NCBI GenBank assembly: GCA_008828725.1
Contig: MEHQ01004496.1
Location: forward strand, 29,360-93,359
Reading direction: 5' to 3'
DNA: 64,000 nt
Origin: Saccharina japonica
Lineage: Eukaryota; Sar; Phaeophyceae; Laminariales; Laminariaceae
A program made the translations under genes and the position numbers. This document shows, piece by piece, positions 51,359 to 63,039 of this stretch. Position 1 is the stretch's first letter. The number at the start of each line of letters is the position of its first letter. The notes beneath the pieces were generated by a model. That model made no database searches, had not been told where the DNA came from, and worked only from the letters and a program-made list of their open reading frames with translations.

Positions 51359-52357
51359 GGACCAAGGTCGCCCTCGTCTCTTGTAGAAACCCTTTTCTTA
51401 GGCTTGGCTGTTACGCGGTTGGTGCGTTTCCACAAGAAGAGTATCTCTTGCTCTTTCGATTGATGCTACGATAGGTCCTGCCGAGTTTTGTGTTTTTTTT
51501 TCGTGCCGGTGTTTATGTGGAGTTACGGCGTTACTTTCGTAGTATATGGTTTGCCGTCACTTCCGGTTATTATTTGGCTACAGGAGCTTCCTGTTAGAGG
51601 GCAGGGGAAAACGTCTACGCGTACCGTAGCACAGGTGATACTCCGATAGACGATCGGGTGCGCTACAACAAGCAGCACAGTCGGACTCGATCCCGATCCG
51701 GTGTTACGAAAAACGGAAATAGGAACTCCCGGTCTATGGGCCCAACACCATCGCCCACCGGACAAAGACAGATTTTACGTATTATGGCGTACTTGGCACT
51801 CGGTGCGCGGCATTTCCGTGACCCATGAGTTATGTGGCGCACGCCAAACCCCCTTATGAACATGTGTTCAAGGTGGGATGCTTGATGGGCGAGTATGAGG
51901 CGTATGAAGTGTATGTGCATGGTTGGCAAGTCAACGCGACCCTTCAATACAACCACAGCACGCGCTATGCGGGGTGCACAGACTGCGAAAGGGGCGGATG
52001 TTTTCTTTTCGCGAACGGTTCTTCTCACACCAACAACATCGTCTGCACGTCATATATACGAGCGTTGAGCAGCTAGCTGTGGCGAAGCCCAGGCCGCAAA
52101 CGGGCACTGCTGCTGTTCAGAGTGGCGCGAAGCCAATGGACCGAAAGGCGTTACACTTGTATTCCTCACGTTTGGACGATGCCCCGAATAACTCTACTGC
52201 AGTAACGGGTAGTTGGTGTTTCCGTTCACCATCCATCAAGGATCAACAGAGTGATGTACCGGTACAAGAGGAACAAAGCAAACAAAAATGAAAGGGTACG
52301 GGTGCACGCAAAAACAAAATCCGACACCCCAACTATCAATGTCCGAGATCCAGACAG

Positions 52358-52520
52358 GGGGTGTACTTCATTTTCATGCATGGCCGTAGTCATATGACCA
52401 TAGACCCTCGCATCCCTACAATGCCGGGACGGAGCACCAACCAGGGGTGGGGGGGGGTGTACTCATGTCGTGCACGGCCGTAGTCGTATGACCAACCCAG
52501 ACAGGGGGGGGGGGAGGTAT
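52358..52520 (-). repeat. Family A fragments, minus orientation
   Basis: Two 3' pieces, each starting with a G-run and GTGTACT(T/C)AT; the second stops after GTCGTATGACCA. Confidence 0.7.
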
Positions 52521-53114
52521 ACTAAAACCGAGGGGAAAACACTTTCGACAAAACAAAAAACTTTTCGAAAATTCGCCCAGAAATCCCACCCCACTGGCGG
52601 TATGTTTTTCGTCACGACCGTTTTAGGCGTGTGGCGTCGTGTTGTCTTTTTGTCATGCGCCCCTGAATGAGACAAGAAAATGTTCATCATTGAACGGTAA
52701 ACCGTGAAAGTGCTGCCACACAGCAGCAACTCCTCCAAGTCCCCCCCGGTCCGGTACTACTGCTGCTGTACTGCATCCAAAGCTTCGGAGTCATGATCCC
52801 TATCTTTTTGCGAAAAATCAGACGGCAGCAGTAGAATGCTCCGCAGTCGCCAGATACGCAAGGAGCAACAGTATCAGTAAACGAACGCAAAACCCTCATA
52901 GAAGGCTATGTCGCGACAATTTGACACCAAATGGCTTCATAGCGCCTTCGGCTACTGGTTGACATGCCGCCAACAGACCATTAGACGTGCTTACATATTT
53001 TCCACAGCATACATGTGGCGTCCCTTCATAGACAAAAAACCTTTTATGAATAGTATGGTACGAGATCTCGAGAGACACTCAAAATTGAAGGGAAACGGCA
53101 GCCGAACTAAAAAT

Positions 53115-53212
53115 AGTGGGAAGCTGTATCCGAATTACTGGGAAAAAACTGCATCCGAACTACTAGGAAAACTGCATCCGAATAAATGGGAAAACTGCAT
53201 CCGAATGTTAGG
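53115..53212. repeat. 23-bp tandem repeat GGGAAAACTGCATCCGAA
   Basis: Four units with small variants. Confidence 0.85.
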
Positions 53213-54554
53213 CAAAGATCTAGTCGCCAGGCTGAATCGGCTTCTCGACCGATCGAAGCAAGGCAGATACGCTTCGGATCAGTGTGCCCGCCAGAGCTGT
53301 GGTGAAATCGCCTAGCGCAAAACCACCCCATGGTGTCACCCTGCAGACTTGCACGGCGCAGCACAACATTATTCCCAACACCCAGGACGGACAATCCTAG
53401 TCCCCCCGCGCGTGCACTGCCGCGTGAAGCTCTGCAACGACCATCACACGGAATACATGCTACAGCCAGCACGCACATAACCTAGGGCAGACAACCCCCC
53501 CCGCTCATACATCTGACCTACCCATTCCCCAAGGTGAGCCCTCGAGTACAGCATGCATATCACATAGACAGATAAACCCCCCCGTGCCCTCATTCCACTG
53601 CCCTATTAATGTCCCAAGCGTGAACCTTCGACACCAGCGTAGGCAGCTGGGGGTAAATCGGCTCGCCAGGTAATCCCGGAGCGACAACACTCCTCTTGGC
53701 GAGGAGGAAGGGCCCTCTCAAAGCAAGTCGGAGACCCTTGATACAAGATGCACCACGTCGCTTTCGTACAGTAGTACCTCTCGTTGAACTATCGTTTCGC
53801 GATGCTACTTCGCTGAGGTGTCGCGGCGAGACACCCTACTCCGCAGTCAGCCATAAAAAGTCATCTTCTCCCATAAATACATTTTTTTTTCCAAGACACA
53901 AAAAAGAGCAAAAACAAAAACTCTACAAAACGTCGAGTGCACAGCGCAAACGATGTGCTGGGGGCGCTGGTTGTAGAGATGCCCGCTCCTAGACAAAGCA
54001 CCCGACGGCTGGCCTACTGCTCGACGGCATCAAAAACGGACGTCGCGAGGTGGGGGCAAAGGAAGAATCGATCAGCTCACAGTCCGCAAAACAAGCTTGC
54101 GCGATTTCGCGGAGACACAGAGAGTTGTTTATCAGGCGCATGTCGTCGAGACGAGCAGCGATACGGACCAGGCACGCACAAAACTACGGGGCTTGATACA
54201 GGCGATGACGGATGCAGGAACGCCGGTACTCCTTCCGAACAAACCATTTTTTCGTGCCCTCGCATTACGTACATAGTTCATTACAAACTTGATCTAGACA
54301 GGGCGCTACGTATATATATATGCATTGCGTTCCTCTTTTGAACACTCAATAAAATTGCAACCCCCCTGTGTGTTATGCTGTCGATATACATAGGCTGTTC
54401 GCTGCTTGATGTGGGCTATATACTTGTATATGTAGAACGTCGAGACGACAACTTGATGCGCGTGCTCGGCGCGACATAAATAAACTGGCGATCGCCTACT
54501 ACCTGTCTGTGCGGCGGCAATGGAACAAACCATGCGCCAAATACCAGTACCGCT

Positions 54555-54880
54555 CTTGCACGGAAATCCAAGGACCGTTTGGTTATTCATACTATTAATA
54601 ACACCCCCCCCCCCCCGAAACAAAAACTGAATCAACTGCTGAGAGCACCTAGCAGCGTGGGTAGGCGCAATTCGATGCGAGTCGACGAGGGAACTAAAGG
54701 GCTGAAGTCTTCTCGCGATAAAAAACCAAGGCACGAACCGTAGTGGGGAGGAAGGAGAAGCCCCTACTTTGTGACCCCGGATCTGAGTTACGACTATTAA
54801 TAGGAAGGAGAGATAAAGGAAGGGCGAATATCATAAATGGGCTGGAAACAAAAAAAACGGTCCTTACTTTTCTGTGCAAG
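54555..54880. repeat. Inverted family S-like arms around inserted sequence
   Basis: CTTGCACGGAAATCCAAGG at 54555 is nearly the reverse complement of CCTTACTTTTCTGTGCAAG near 54861. The 270 bp between holds a poly-C and a family J copy. Confidence 0.6.
54670..54860 (+). repeat. Family J dispersed repeat, copy 2
   Basis: CCCCGGATCTGAGTTACGAC and GGAAGGGCGAATATCATAAA. Confidence 0.65.
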
Positions 54881-54944
54881 AGTGTTGATACCCACCAAAT
54901 GATCCTTACTTTTTCGGATAAAGTGGTACCTCTGGCAAGTGCTT

Positions 54945-55215
54945 TACACACATTGATAGATGATCTACAGATAGATGATCTACAGATGATCTACAGATCA
55001 TCTAGGTCCTACCTAGCCTGCCGTTATGATATGGTGTGCAGGGTCTGTAGAGTACAGATCCAACCCAGGAAAAAATATCCCTAGATCATGCAGAATATAC
55101 GGCCCCCACGCGGCAACGTGAGCTATAGATCATACAGATCATACAGATCATACAGATCATACAGATAATCTGCCCTGAAATATCTAGCTCATCAAGAGCA
55201 TACAAAGGAACCGAT
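54945..55215 (+). repeat. Family C repeat copy
   Basis: ATCTACAGATGATCTACAGA array, TATGGTGTGCAGGGTCTGTA, CCACGCGGCAACGTGAGCT, four ATACAGATC units. Confidence 0.65.
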
Positions 55216-55280
55216 GATATGCCAGATGCGCGGTCGTTTTACGTACGTACAGCAGTTGGTATCTGTGAACAGAGCACGCT

Positions 55281-55418
55281 TCATCCGTTCCTCACCATAA
55301 AGTCGTCTTCAAACGCGATGGAAGCACTGGCATCCTCTGACGCCGCCACCTCCGAATTGGACGCCATTTTGGACTCATCGAACAGCGAGTCGTACGATCG
55401 AAGTCGCTTCTCCTCTTC
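55281..55418 (-). CDS. CCDC25: CCDC25 exon 7 with stop
   Basis: Acceptor [30 protein letters not shown] through SIAFEDDFM, then VRNG and TGA. Human ends DEFM, so the last four residues are extra; the ATG|GTGAGG at that point also looks like a splice donor. Confidence 0.88.
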   Translation of the reverse strand, partial: EEEKRLRSYDSLFDESKMASNSEVAASEDASASIAFEDDFMVRNG

Positions 55419-58400
55419 CTGCAGCACCAGAAGGCACCAATCACAACGGGCGGTTAAGGTGGGCTTTCAAAAATAAGAGGCCTCTTGGGTACTACACCCG
55501 AACTCGGCTTCCAATCACAGGTTAGGCGAGGGAGACATGCGTGAGAGAGAGAGGATAAGCCATCAGACGAGAGATAATCACTACGTACAGCAGTAGACCA
55601 ATCAACAGCAGTGTTTCTAGGGGAGTTCCAAGTAGGGAGTGCTGTGAAGTCGAGACAGGATAACGACTGGGTACCGAAATAAAGAGCGCTGAGTTGGCAC
55701 TGGGGTGCGATCGTTTTTCAGCGCTCGATTCTTCCAGAACGCGGGAAGGGAGGAAGGAAGGAAGAAAGGAAGGAAGGAAGGTTACCAATACCAGACAAAG
55801 TAATTTCGGAAAAATCTGATCGAGAGCCTTCCGTCCGAAAATACAATTTTCGACTTCTAGCACGCTCAAGATAGAGGTATAAGGTATACCTTATTTTGGC
55901 TGAAACGTTTTGTGGGTGACAGCGCTCATTAACCCAAACTCTTCGCAATCTCATTCTTGTGTTGCAGTGTTTTTCATTTCACACTTAGGCCATGGGATTA
56001 TTCATCGAGTATTATATATACCACTTTTACTTCCCTCCAAAAACAGTGTGCAGGCTACTGCAGGTATAGAGCTCCTCAAGTGACCACCCTCAGAAAATGC
56101 CCTGTATGCAGGTGCACCTGCATGCAGGCTACCGTAGCACCCTTGCCGGTGTCGACAAAAACGAGCGCTGAAAAACGATCACACCTCTGTGCGAAGTCAA
56201 CGTTATTTATGGTAACAGTCTTAGCAGAGAACGAAAATGCTCTCGAGGTGCGGGGACGGGATCGGGACGCGACGGGATAAGACGCCTTCACGCAGTTGCT
56301 TCGTACGCAGGGAGACTGCCAACGGAAACGTAACCAGTCGCAAGCATAGCACCTCTGGCTTCAGTCGTATATCGGAATCGTCTCAAGTCATCAGCATCGC
56401 ACATCCGTATCGGTAGTTAACACCTACAAACGCAAACGCACCCCTCGTGTGCCGTGTGCATACAATGTTACCGTTGGGTTCAACAGCGACAGCCGTTACG
56501 TAAATATGACCGTTGACTATGACAGCATCAACCGTTACGTAAATGTGACCGTTGAATTTGACAGTGCAAGAACGAGAGGAAATCAAGGCCAGAACGAGAG
56601 CGTGATTAAAACTGGCGGCGACAAAACAAGTACACCGGTGCGCATCGCCAAAATTCCACAGTGTAAAAACACTGGGGGGGGGGTGCGTGCGCGCGTTACC
56701 TTTTCTTTCCGGGCAATCTTTTCTTCGAGCTCCTTTTTCTTTCTCAACGCCTTTTGCTCTCTGCCAAAAGAGCCATCGCCAAGGAGTGGGAGGGGGTAGG
56801 GGGGGGCACACGGGGAAAAGGTTTGGGCACGCCTAGCAAGGGGTGCGCAACGAAAAAGCTTAAGCCTCGTCACGGCTCGATGCAAGGGGCATTTGATCAC
56901 GCGTGCACACGACGTACAAAAAGCAGCCAACAGAACAAGGAGCGCTCTGCGGCAAACACCGCCCGCCTACCGCAAGTACAGCATCTCACAGACTCGGGAC
57001 AGACCGCGATCTAGATCATCTGGACTCCAATCTGCCGATATGATAGGTTGTGCAGGATCTGTTTTAAGTACAGATCCACAACCCAGGAAACACGTGCTTA
57101 CGGTAGATCATGCAGATCATACGGCTTCCACCCGATAACACGACCTATAGATCATGTCAAGCTGATCAGGAATCTACCTGCCCTGAATTGTCTAGATCCT
57201 TGGGCGGGGGTCGGTGATCTACGTCTGTCCGGTGTGTCCAACACCTCTATCTCTTCTCAGGGCCTCATGTACGATAGGCTGTCATCACCTCCTCCCAGGG
57301 AAGCAGCGACAGCACGCGACTATATATCGCAGCGGTTTCTGCTAAACCCCACGGTAGATGGGCGCCAGCAACACGTGCGATCGTTAGCAACATCTCTGCG
57401 GCTTGATTGGCGGGCGCCAAACCAACCCAGTCGAGCAAAACAGCACCGTTGCCGCCCACCATCTTAAGCCCTACGCTCAAAAACAAAATACCTGTGATAC
57501 ATGGAATTCGCACACGCGCCCACGGAAACGGCCTCGCCTACGACAGCTTCCAGAAAGTCCCGCACCGTGTTAAAACAAGGAAGGGTCCTTCATCGTTATC
57601 CTTCACACCCACCCCAAGTCGCTCCTTAAGGGGGAATTCTGACAACTGAGGCCCGGAAAACTTCAAAACCTACATCGCCCCCACCATCCCCTTGCCAGGG
57701 GCTTCCGATATTTTTCCTGCTCAATTTTTTATCGTTCTTTGTTAGTTCATGAGTTGCCGGTGTAGCTGTCTGCAGGGCAGGCAAATTACCTCCTGTGTTC
57801 CTTGGCCCGCTCTTCCTGCTGCTCGGCGAGATTCGGGTGCTCCTCTTTCTTGGACCGGTTCAAGGCGTTCACGATCGCGTTGCTTTTCTCGACGCGACAC
57901 CTGAAGACCCTGCTCTCGTCCTTGTAGCCAACCTGACCACCCGAGCAGACAAAGAGCAGCCAGCGACATGAAAACACACAGATTCAGCCGTACGTATAAA
58001 GTACGTAGGAACAGAGTATGGGCAGTGCACGAGGCTGCAACAAAATGAGCGCCGGTTCGACGCCCCCCCCACGCGCTCTATGGTCGGAACGAGTTAAGAT
58101 GCCGTACGACGGTAAGGGAATGCCTGCCGCGCGTTAGCAGGGCGTGAGCTTGAACCGAAAACCTCAACCATGGTTGCATCTGCTGAAGCCAAGCGTTGAT
58201 ACTCTCCTTTACGGTCGTTGGTAACCCGTTGACCTCATGCGTGTCGACAATCGCACACCGCAACGACAGTGTCACGGGGGCGACAAGTTATCCCACCCAT
58301 CTTCGGATCGAGCGGGGAGCAAGCACCGCCAGACGCAGGTCCGCCACAGCTTTCAACCCAGCCTTTGCCTGTTGCCTAGCCACAGGTCTGGCTTGGGTCA

Positions 58401-60346
58401 ATGGGACGGGCCCCATACCACCACGGCGGCACTGCCATGCTATCATATCGCGTCAACGCGTCAGCTGTCGCGGCAACGTTAGAAAGACCGGGCTGCATGC
58501 AGGCCACACCTCGACTGTACCCCGGCTCGCACCTGTCCCGCTTCGTAGCTGGCCAATTTCTTGAGGTTCTGCCACCGAGTGTACACCACGTGGACCTCCT
58601 TGCGCTTGCACCCTTCAATCGAGTTCGCCTGAAGGAAAAGTATCGCGTGCATCAAATGTTTTTTTTTCGTTTTTTGTCTTGTATGATACGTCTTTGGTTC
58701 GGCGTTTCACACGGCAGCAGCCACAACCCAAACAACTAATTCAGCCAGAAACCCAAACTCTACTGTAGTATACCCGGTGCGAGGTAGGAAAAAAAGCCGA
58801 CGACAGCCACATGAAGTGCCGAGTGTGTCAGCAGATACCGTCTGCAGCACGATGGACGAGACCCATTGATTGGCGATACGGCACGGGTGCTATATACCTG
58901 AAAACAAGAGCCCAGCTGCACGACAAGGCACATAACTTGCTGTATCACTTGGTATTTGCGTACTCAAGCACTAAAATATAGAGCTACAGAGGTAATTTCA
59001 AGCTCAATCAGCTACCACACTGACAGCAGCACAGGCCTTCCAACGAAGCAGCACCGGCCTTGCAAAGAGGCAGCACCGGTCATTCAATAACAGCAGCACC
59101 GGCCTTACAATGACAGCAGCACCGGCCTTGCAATGGCAGCAGTACCGGCTTTGCAATGACAGCAGCACCGGGCTTGCAATGGCAGCAGCACCGGCCTCGC
59201 AAAGAGGCTGGCCGCAGACACATCACATACTTTGGTATATACACGCCGCGGTACAACACGTTGCCGTACACATATCCTGCCATTGAGGGCACTGCTGCTG
59301 CTGCTGCCGCTGTTACTATGTCTGGGCAAAGCTTACCTTGACGAGAGAGCAGCACTCCACGAGCAAGGCGGGATCGAGCTCTTTCACCTGCAACGTGCGC
59401 GGGTTTGATGACGCGGCAAAATTGGTACCGTTACGACGCGGGTTAGATGATGCGGCGAAATTTGTGCCGTTACGACGTTTGCGGGCTCTTCGGCATTCTA
59501 AGAAGACTCTCTATACCGAAAACACTGCCCGTCTGTGCACGTCGACCGTTTCTCGAAGTGAAGAAGGTGCGAGCGAGCACACGAGAGTCGCTTCTGCGTC
59601 AAGGGCGCAGCAATGAAAAACGAAAGAAAAAAATTACGCACCCTCGAGCCACGGTATCATACGCGTAGATTTTTCGGTGGCAGTTAATGGGCGGCTGCAT
59701 CATCATTTTTTGCTCGCAGTCCGCAAGGAGGGAGTTGTAGAGGGAGGGAGGGAGGGAGGGAGGGGGGGGGGGGGAAGAGGCACCATCAAGCTGAACTCAG
59801 TCAAGTAGCCTGAAAGGCAACACAAGAATCAAGCTGAACTCAGTCAAGCGTGAAAAGCAACACAAGGGGTACGTACGATAGACTGATGTCGAGCTCTTGG
59901 CACCTGTCGAGAGGCGCAACCGGGACACGTAAAACATTCAGACTCGACGGTCAAGGCAAGAAAAAAAACGTGGAAGATTGGACGAAGGAAACCTGGATTT
60001 TGTTAAGCTGTAATTCATCGAAATTAAGGAGGCGTGACTGGAGAGCGAATACATATATAAATCAGGTACTGGATAGAGCGGTACTACACTCTCTTCATCA
60101 ATTGCGCCTCTACTGTAGATTTATCTTGCGTTTGGCGCCCCGAGTCTACCTTTAGCCTAGGAACTGCAAACGACATCCGCACGAGTATGAGGTATGAGGC
60201 ACGCACCTTCTCTCCGCGATTCATTCTGAGGTAGACGTGGGCCGAGCTCAAGTTGTCGACGTGAAACCAAACGTCCTCCGGGAAGCCGTATCGGATCAGA
60301 TCCTCGTTCTCGTACTTGTCCTTGCCCATGTACATCACGTGCCCAT
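55281..60346 (-). CDS. CCDC25: CCDC25/Jlp2-family NFACT-R protein, exons 2-7 (first exon not found)
   Basis: Minus-strand exons: 60346-60207, 59387-59337, 58628-58533, 57932-57790, 56760-56700, 55418-55281. All introns are GT-AG and phases match, giving about 208 residues plus stop before the missing first exon; human CCDC25 is 208 residues in total. Diagnostic sequence: [20 protein letters not shown], then [64 protein letters not shown], and a charged coiled-coil tail ending EDDFM. The NFACT-R domain is shared with NEMF/Rqc2, which act in ribosome quality control; human CCDC25 is also reported as a membrane sensor of extracellular DNA traps. The role here is unknown. Tail-to-tail with the ARM gene. 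Confidence 0.92.
55738..55782. repeat. GGAA microsatellite
   Basis: About ten GGAA/GGGA units. Confidence 0.9.
55870..56149 (+). mobile_element. Family F element, no W insertion
   Basis: GAGGTATACCTTATTTTGGC-like left part, CGCTCATTAACCCAAACTC empty site, GAGCTCCTCAAGTGACCACC, and a right end with duplicated GGTGCACCTGCATGCAGG. Confidence 0.65.
56465..56570. repeat. 36-bp repeat, three diverged units
   Basis: ACCGTTGGGTTCAACAGCGA, ACCGTTGACTATGACAGCAT and ACCGTTGAATTTGACAGTG, each followed by CCGTTACGTAAAT or similar. Confidence 0.8.
56700..56760 (-). CDS. CCDC25: CCDC25 exon 6
   Basis: 61 bp, acceptor TTTTGGCAG, donor [32 protein letters not shown] is a continuous charged helix, as in the C-terminal coiled coil of the family. 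Confidence 0.9.
57010..57260 (+). repeat. Family C repeat copy
   Basis: CTAGATCATCTGGACTCCAA, GGTTGTGCAGGATCTG, TCCACCCGATAACACGACC and GATCAGGAATCTACCTGCCC. Confidence 0.65.
57790..57932 (-). CDS. CCDC25: CCDC25 exon 5
   Basis: Acceptor GTGGTCAG, donor CAGGAG|GTAATT leaving two bases. [19 protein letters not shown] closes the NFACT-R domain; [20 protein letters not shown] starts the coiled coil. Confidence 0.95.
58533..58628 (-). CDS. CCDC25: CCDC25 exon 4
   Basis: 32 codons, phase 0/0, acceptor TTCCTTCAG, donor [32 protein letters not shown] then [12 protein letters not shown] matches the human ANSIQGCK...VVYTPWSNLKK. Confidence 0.95.
59025..59205. repeat. 20-23 bp minisatellite GCAGCACCGGCCTTGCAAT
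   Basis: Nine units with TTACAATGACA, CAATGGCA and CAAAGAGGC variants in a CCDC25 intron. Confidence 0.9.
59337..59387 (-). CDS. CCDC25: CCDC25 exon 3
   Basis: 17 codons, phase 0/0, acceptor CGTTGCAG, donor [29 protein letters not shown] corresponds to the human segment ending CAHLVK. Confidence 0.92.
59735..59775. repeat. GGGA microsatellite
   Basis: About ten GGGA units running into a G-run. Confidence 0.9.
60207..60346 (-). CDS. CCDC25: CCDC25 exon 2
   Basis: Acceptor TTGCCCACAG then two bases completing a codon; 46 codons, donor GAGAAG|GTGCGT. Holds the family hallmark [IV]-x-[ML]-G-x-[DG]-K-x-E-N-E-x-L and the WFHVD[10 protein letters not shown] strand-helix core. An in-frame ATG upstream of the acceptor is intronic. 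Confidence 0.95.
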
Positions 60347-60551
60347 CTGTGGGCAATACGGCGGACACGGGTACATAGACGTACGTAAAGGCGCAGAGTT
60401 ACAACAGCGGCACATATTTGCTAAAGCTAATACACGATACAGCACCGACAATACCTCCGCGTACGTAGGGAGTCCGACGAAACGGTTGGTAGAGCTGGGC
60501 CCTGGTACGTAGCTCCGGCCGGCACGGCGGTACAGTATGTACTGGATACTA

Positions 60552-60693
60552 TTACGGGGGGCCATAGTAAACACTACTGTAGTAAACAGGACCAACCATG
60601 TTTTGAAAAAATAGGTAAATATATATTGGTAGTTTAGTGCGTGTACCGTAGGCCCTACCTGGTATTTACTACTCGTATGGTCCCCCGGTATAA
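60552..60693. mobile_element. Family T MITE copy 12
   Basis: Left TTACGGGGGGCCATAG behind TA; right arm TACTCGTATGGTCCCCCGG. Longest copy, with small expansions in both arms. Confidence 0.7.
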
Positions 60694-61847
60694 CGTGAGA
60701 GGCCAGTACTCTGGACCATAACAGTCCACTGTTTCGGCGAAGTCAAAACCGGTCGCTACGAAGTCACGACCCCCGCCCCCCCCGCCCAGCCGGTGCGCGA
60801 GCCCCGCCGAAGGCGCCCCCGGAGGGCCCCGCTTGAGGTAACTCGCCGAAGGCACGTTTATACGCGATTTGGCTCCCCTACTACTATCAATAGAGCTATA
60901 TACAAAAACGCTGATTTGAGCCATGTTTCAAAGGCAATAGGCGTGGTAGGTTGATTAAGCAAAAAGGAGAAAAAGCGGACGAAGCGCATTTTGGTACAGG
61001 AAGGGATTCCACAGAGCCCCAAGCCATCAGTGGTTGAGACGACTTCGTCCATCGTGCCCACAGTCTCCCTCTCTCTTCTTGTTTCGCGTGCCCTCTGTCT
61101 CGGTGCCGCGCACTTCGATGGGTTTCCGCTATATTACGAGGCGTTACGGTGGGGCGTACCTACGTAAGTAGCCAATAATCGTACACTCTTGCAACTTGCA
61201 GCTCTGGCAGTTCCCTCAGCCAGTGCATGCTGGACCAGGGCCTAACCCCAAGAAACAGAGTACCGGTACTCGCAGATCCCCGAGCTCCATGACAGAGCTC
61301 TTGTGTGGTTTCGTGTGTACGTAAAGCACACGCTGGTCATAATAGATGTTGTGATACGATATTCCAAATAATGCCTACAAGCAGTACGTAGTACACTCGT
61401 ACGTATCGCACGTTGAATTTTCAACTTGAACTGACGATTGGATGCTTCACGCACCCTCGGCGAGACGTATTGTTGGACTAATAATGAGGAGATACTGATT
61501 CGAGAAGGCCGGAGGCCTTCGAGCATCAATAGATGCTCTTCATAATGGTTGGGTGTGTGCCCGTGGGTGTGTGCCCCTGCTCACGTACAGACACAAACGG
61601 ACAAAAAACAGTTCTGAAAACTGCCACAGCGTGCCTTTATTTACTGGATTGCTTAATATTGAGGTTTGTCTGTCTGCTCGTCTGTCTGCTCGTCTGTCTT
61701 TCCCTCGTTCGGTTTGCTTTCGCCGTGCGACGCGTACACCGCACCGATTCAGACGCGCTCGGGACTGATAGACGCTCGCTATTTACGCTTAAAGTTTAGG
61801 ACTGCTCGTGTCGAAAGCGGTGCCGAGATCGCAGAGCTAGGCCTGTG

Positions 61848-62560
61848 CTGGCCGGAGCAACAACAGCAACGGAACAGTACAGCAGCGGTAGGACACGAGG
61901 CCAGGCTCAGCGTCGCTGTTATACGCTCGGCTTGTCGGTCTAACACTTAACCCTCTGTACTCGTACTCAATTTCTCGTGTCCCCTGCTTCCTCAACGCGA
62001 CACGTACCTCGTTCGTATTGGTATTCGGCATAATATGAAAATATCTAAACCTGATCCAAAAACCGATATTCTCCTAGCACAGGTGCCACCACTAACTAGT
62101 ACTGCTGTAGGCATCTACAGCAGAGCTTATACCCGTCCCCTCATCAGTGGGAGGGTGGGCCTTACAATGCCACCTTCGTCATGTCGTAGGGACGCGGCCC
62201 ACACGTTGCTTTGGTCGGATATATTTCGCCTACAGGTAGAGTCGGGTTTCGTTCGGTAGAACTATTGAAAAACAAAACTGTTACGATATTTTATGTTCCG
62301 AAATAAAAAACATGATTCAGCCATGTACATGGCCCACGAAATTGTCAGCATACAGCAGCAGCAGCTGTGGCGGCCACAGCAACAACAACAACGGAACAGC
62401 AGTAAACAGCAGCAGCAGCAGCACGACACACGAGGCCAGGGTCAACGTCACTGTACGCTCGGCTTGACGGTCTAGCACTTGAATCCGATGTTCCCACGCT
62501 TGGGTCTATCGTATTGTTCGGCATAATTGATAAATTCTGTATTTCAAAAAAGAAAAACCG
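61848..62560 (+). repeat. Diverged direct duplication, about 200-bp units
   Basis: 61848-62075 and 62362-62560 share AACAACA...ACGGAACAG, ACACGAGGCCAGG, ACGCTCGGCTTG, GGTCTA-CACTT and TTCGGCATAAT in the same order. The second copy is enriched in CAG/CAA (62345-62425). Confidence 0.7.
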
Positions 62561-63039
62561 TTGTGAAATAAAAAATATTGGAAAAAACGCCTCCGGTCAT
62601 GTGCCTCGAAAAGCACACGCTGCGGCTCCTAGCTCGACCAACTCGGGACGAGTTAGAGCGAAACCAGCACAAGAAGACTTCGTTAATTTTTTTGCGCGCA
62701 CAGAGCCGGACGGGACTGGCGTTGGTGCCGTGTACTATGAGTGCGAAGTACGAACGTGGATGTGACTGTCTCACAGCTACAGAGAAAACATTTTTTGTCC
62801 ACCCTACCAGCCCTCTCATGCGACCCGATAGGAAGAGCCTTTTTTTCATTTGAAAAATCAATGAAAAAAAGGCTCGCGCTTCGCGCTCGCGCGCGAGGAA
62901 TATTCAAGAGAACGGGTGGAATGAGGAGCGTGACAGACGCCTTCAAGTGGTCAAACTCCTAACTGCATTAAGCTACTGCGTTGGCGGTTCTTCTCTTTTT
63001 GCTGTGTTCCTACAATAATCGTGATTGATTGGATCGTTT

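Larger units (their letters stand above)
51359..55280. other. Convergent intergenic region; no gene recognised
   Basis: Lies between the ARM stop and the CCDC25 stop, so it holds both 3' UTRs. Open frames reach 135 residues (52908-53315) but show no domain. Contains family A fragments (52358-52520), a 23-bp tandem repeat (53115-53212), a family S-like inverted pair and family J (54555-54880) and a family C copy. Confidence 0.6.

Noticed and set aside
52908-53315. 135-residue plus-strand ORF after the ARM gene
   Set aside because: Low-quality composition, includes a 23-bp tandem repeat, no splice context or recognisable domain.
62005-62034. Minus-strand MPNTNTNE followed by a good GTACGT donor as CCDC25 first exon
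   Set aside because: Ends in phase 0 whereas exon 2 needs one preceding base, and it does not resemble the family N-terminus.
62544-62630. Minus-strand peptide with FYFTT as possible CCDC25 first exon
   Set aside because: The following donor is weak and the phase (0) does not match the one-base remainder required by exon 2.
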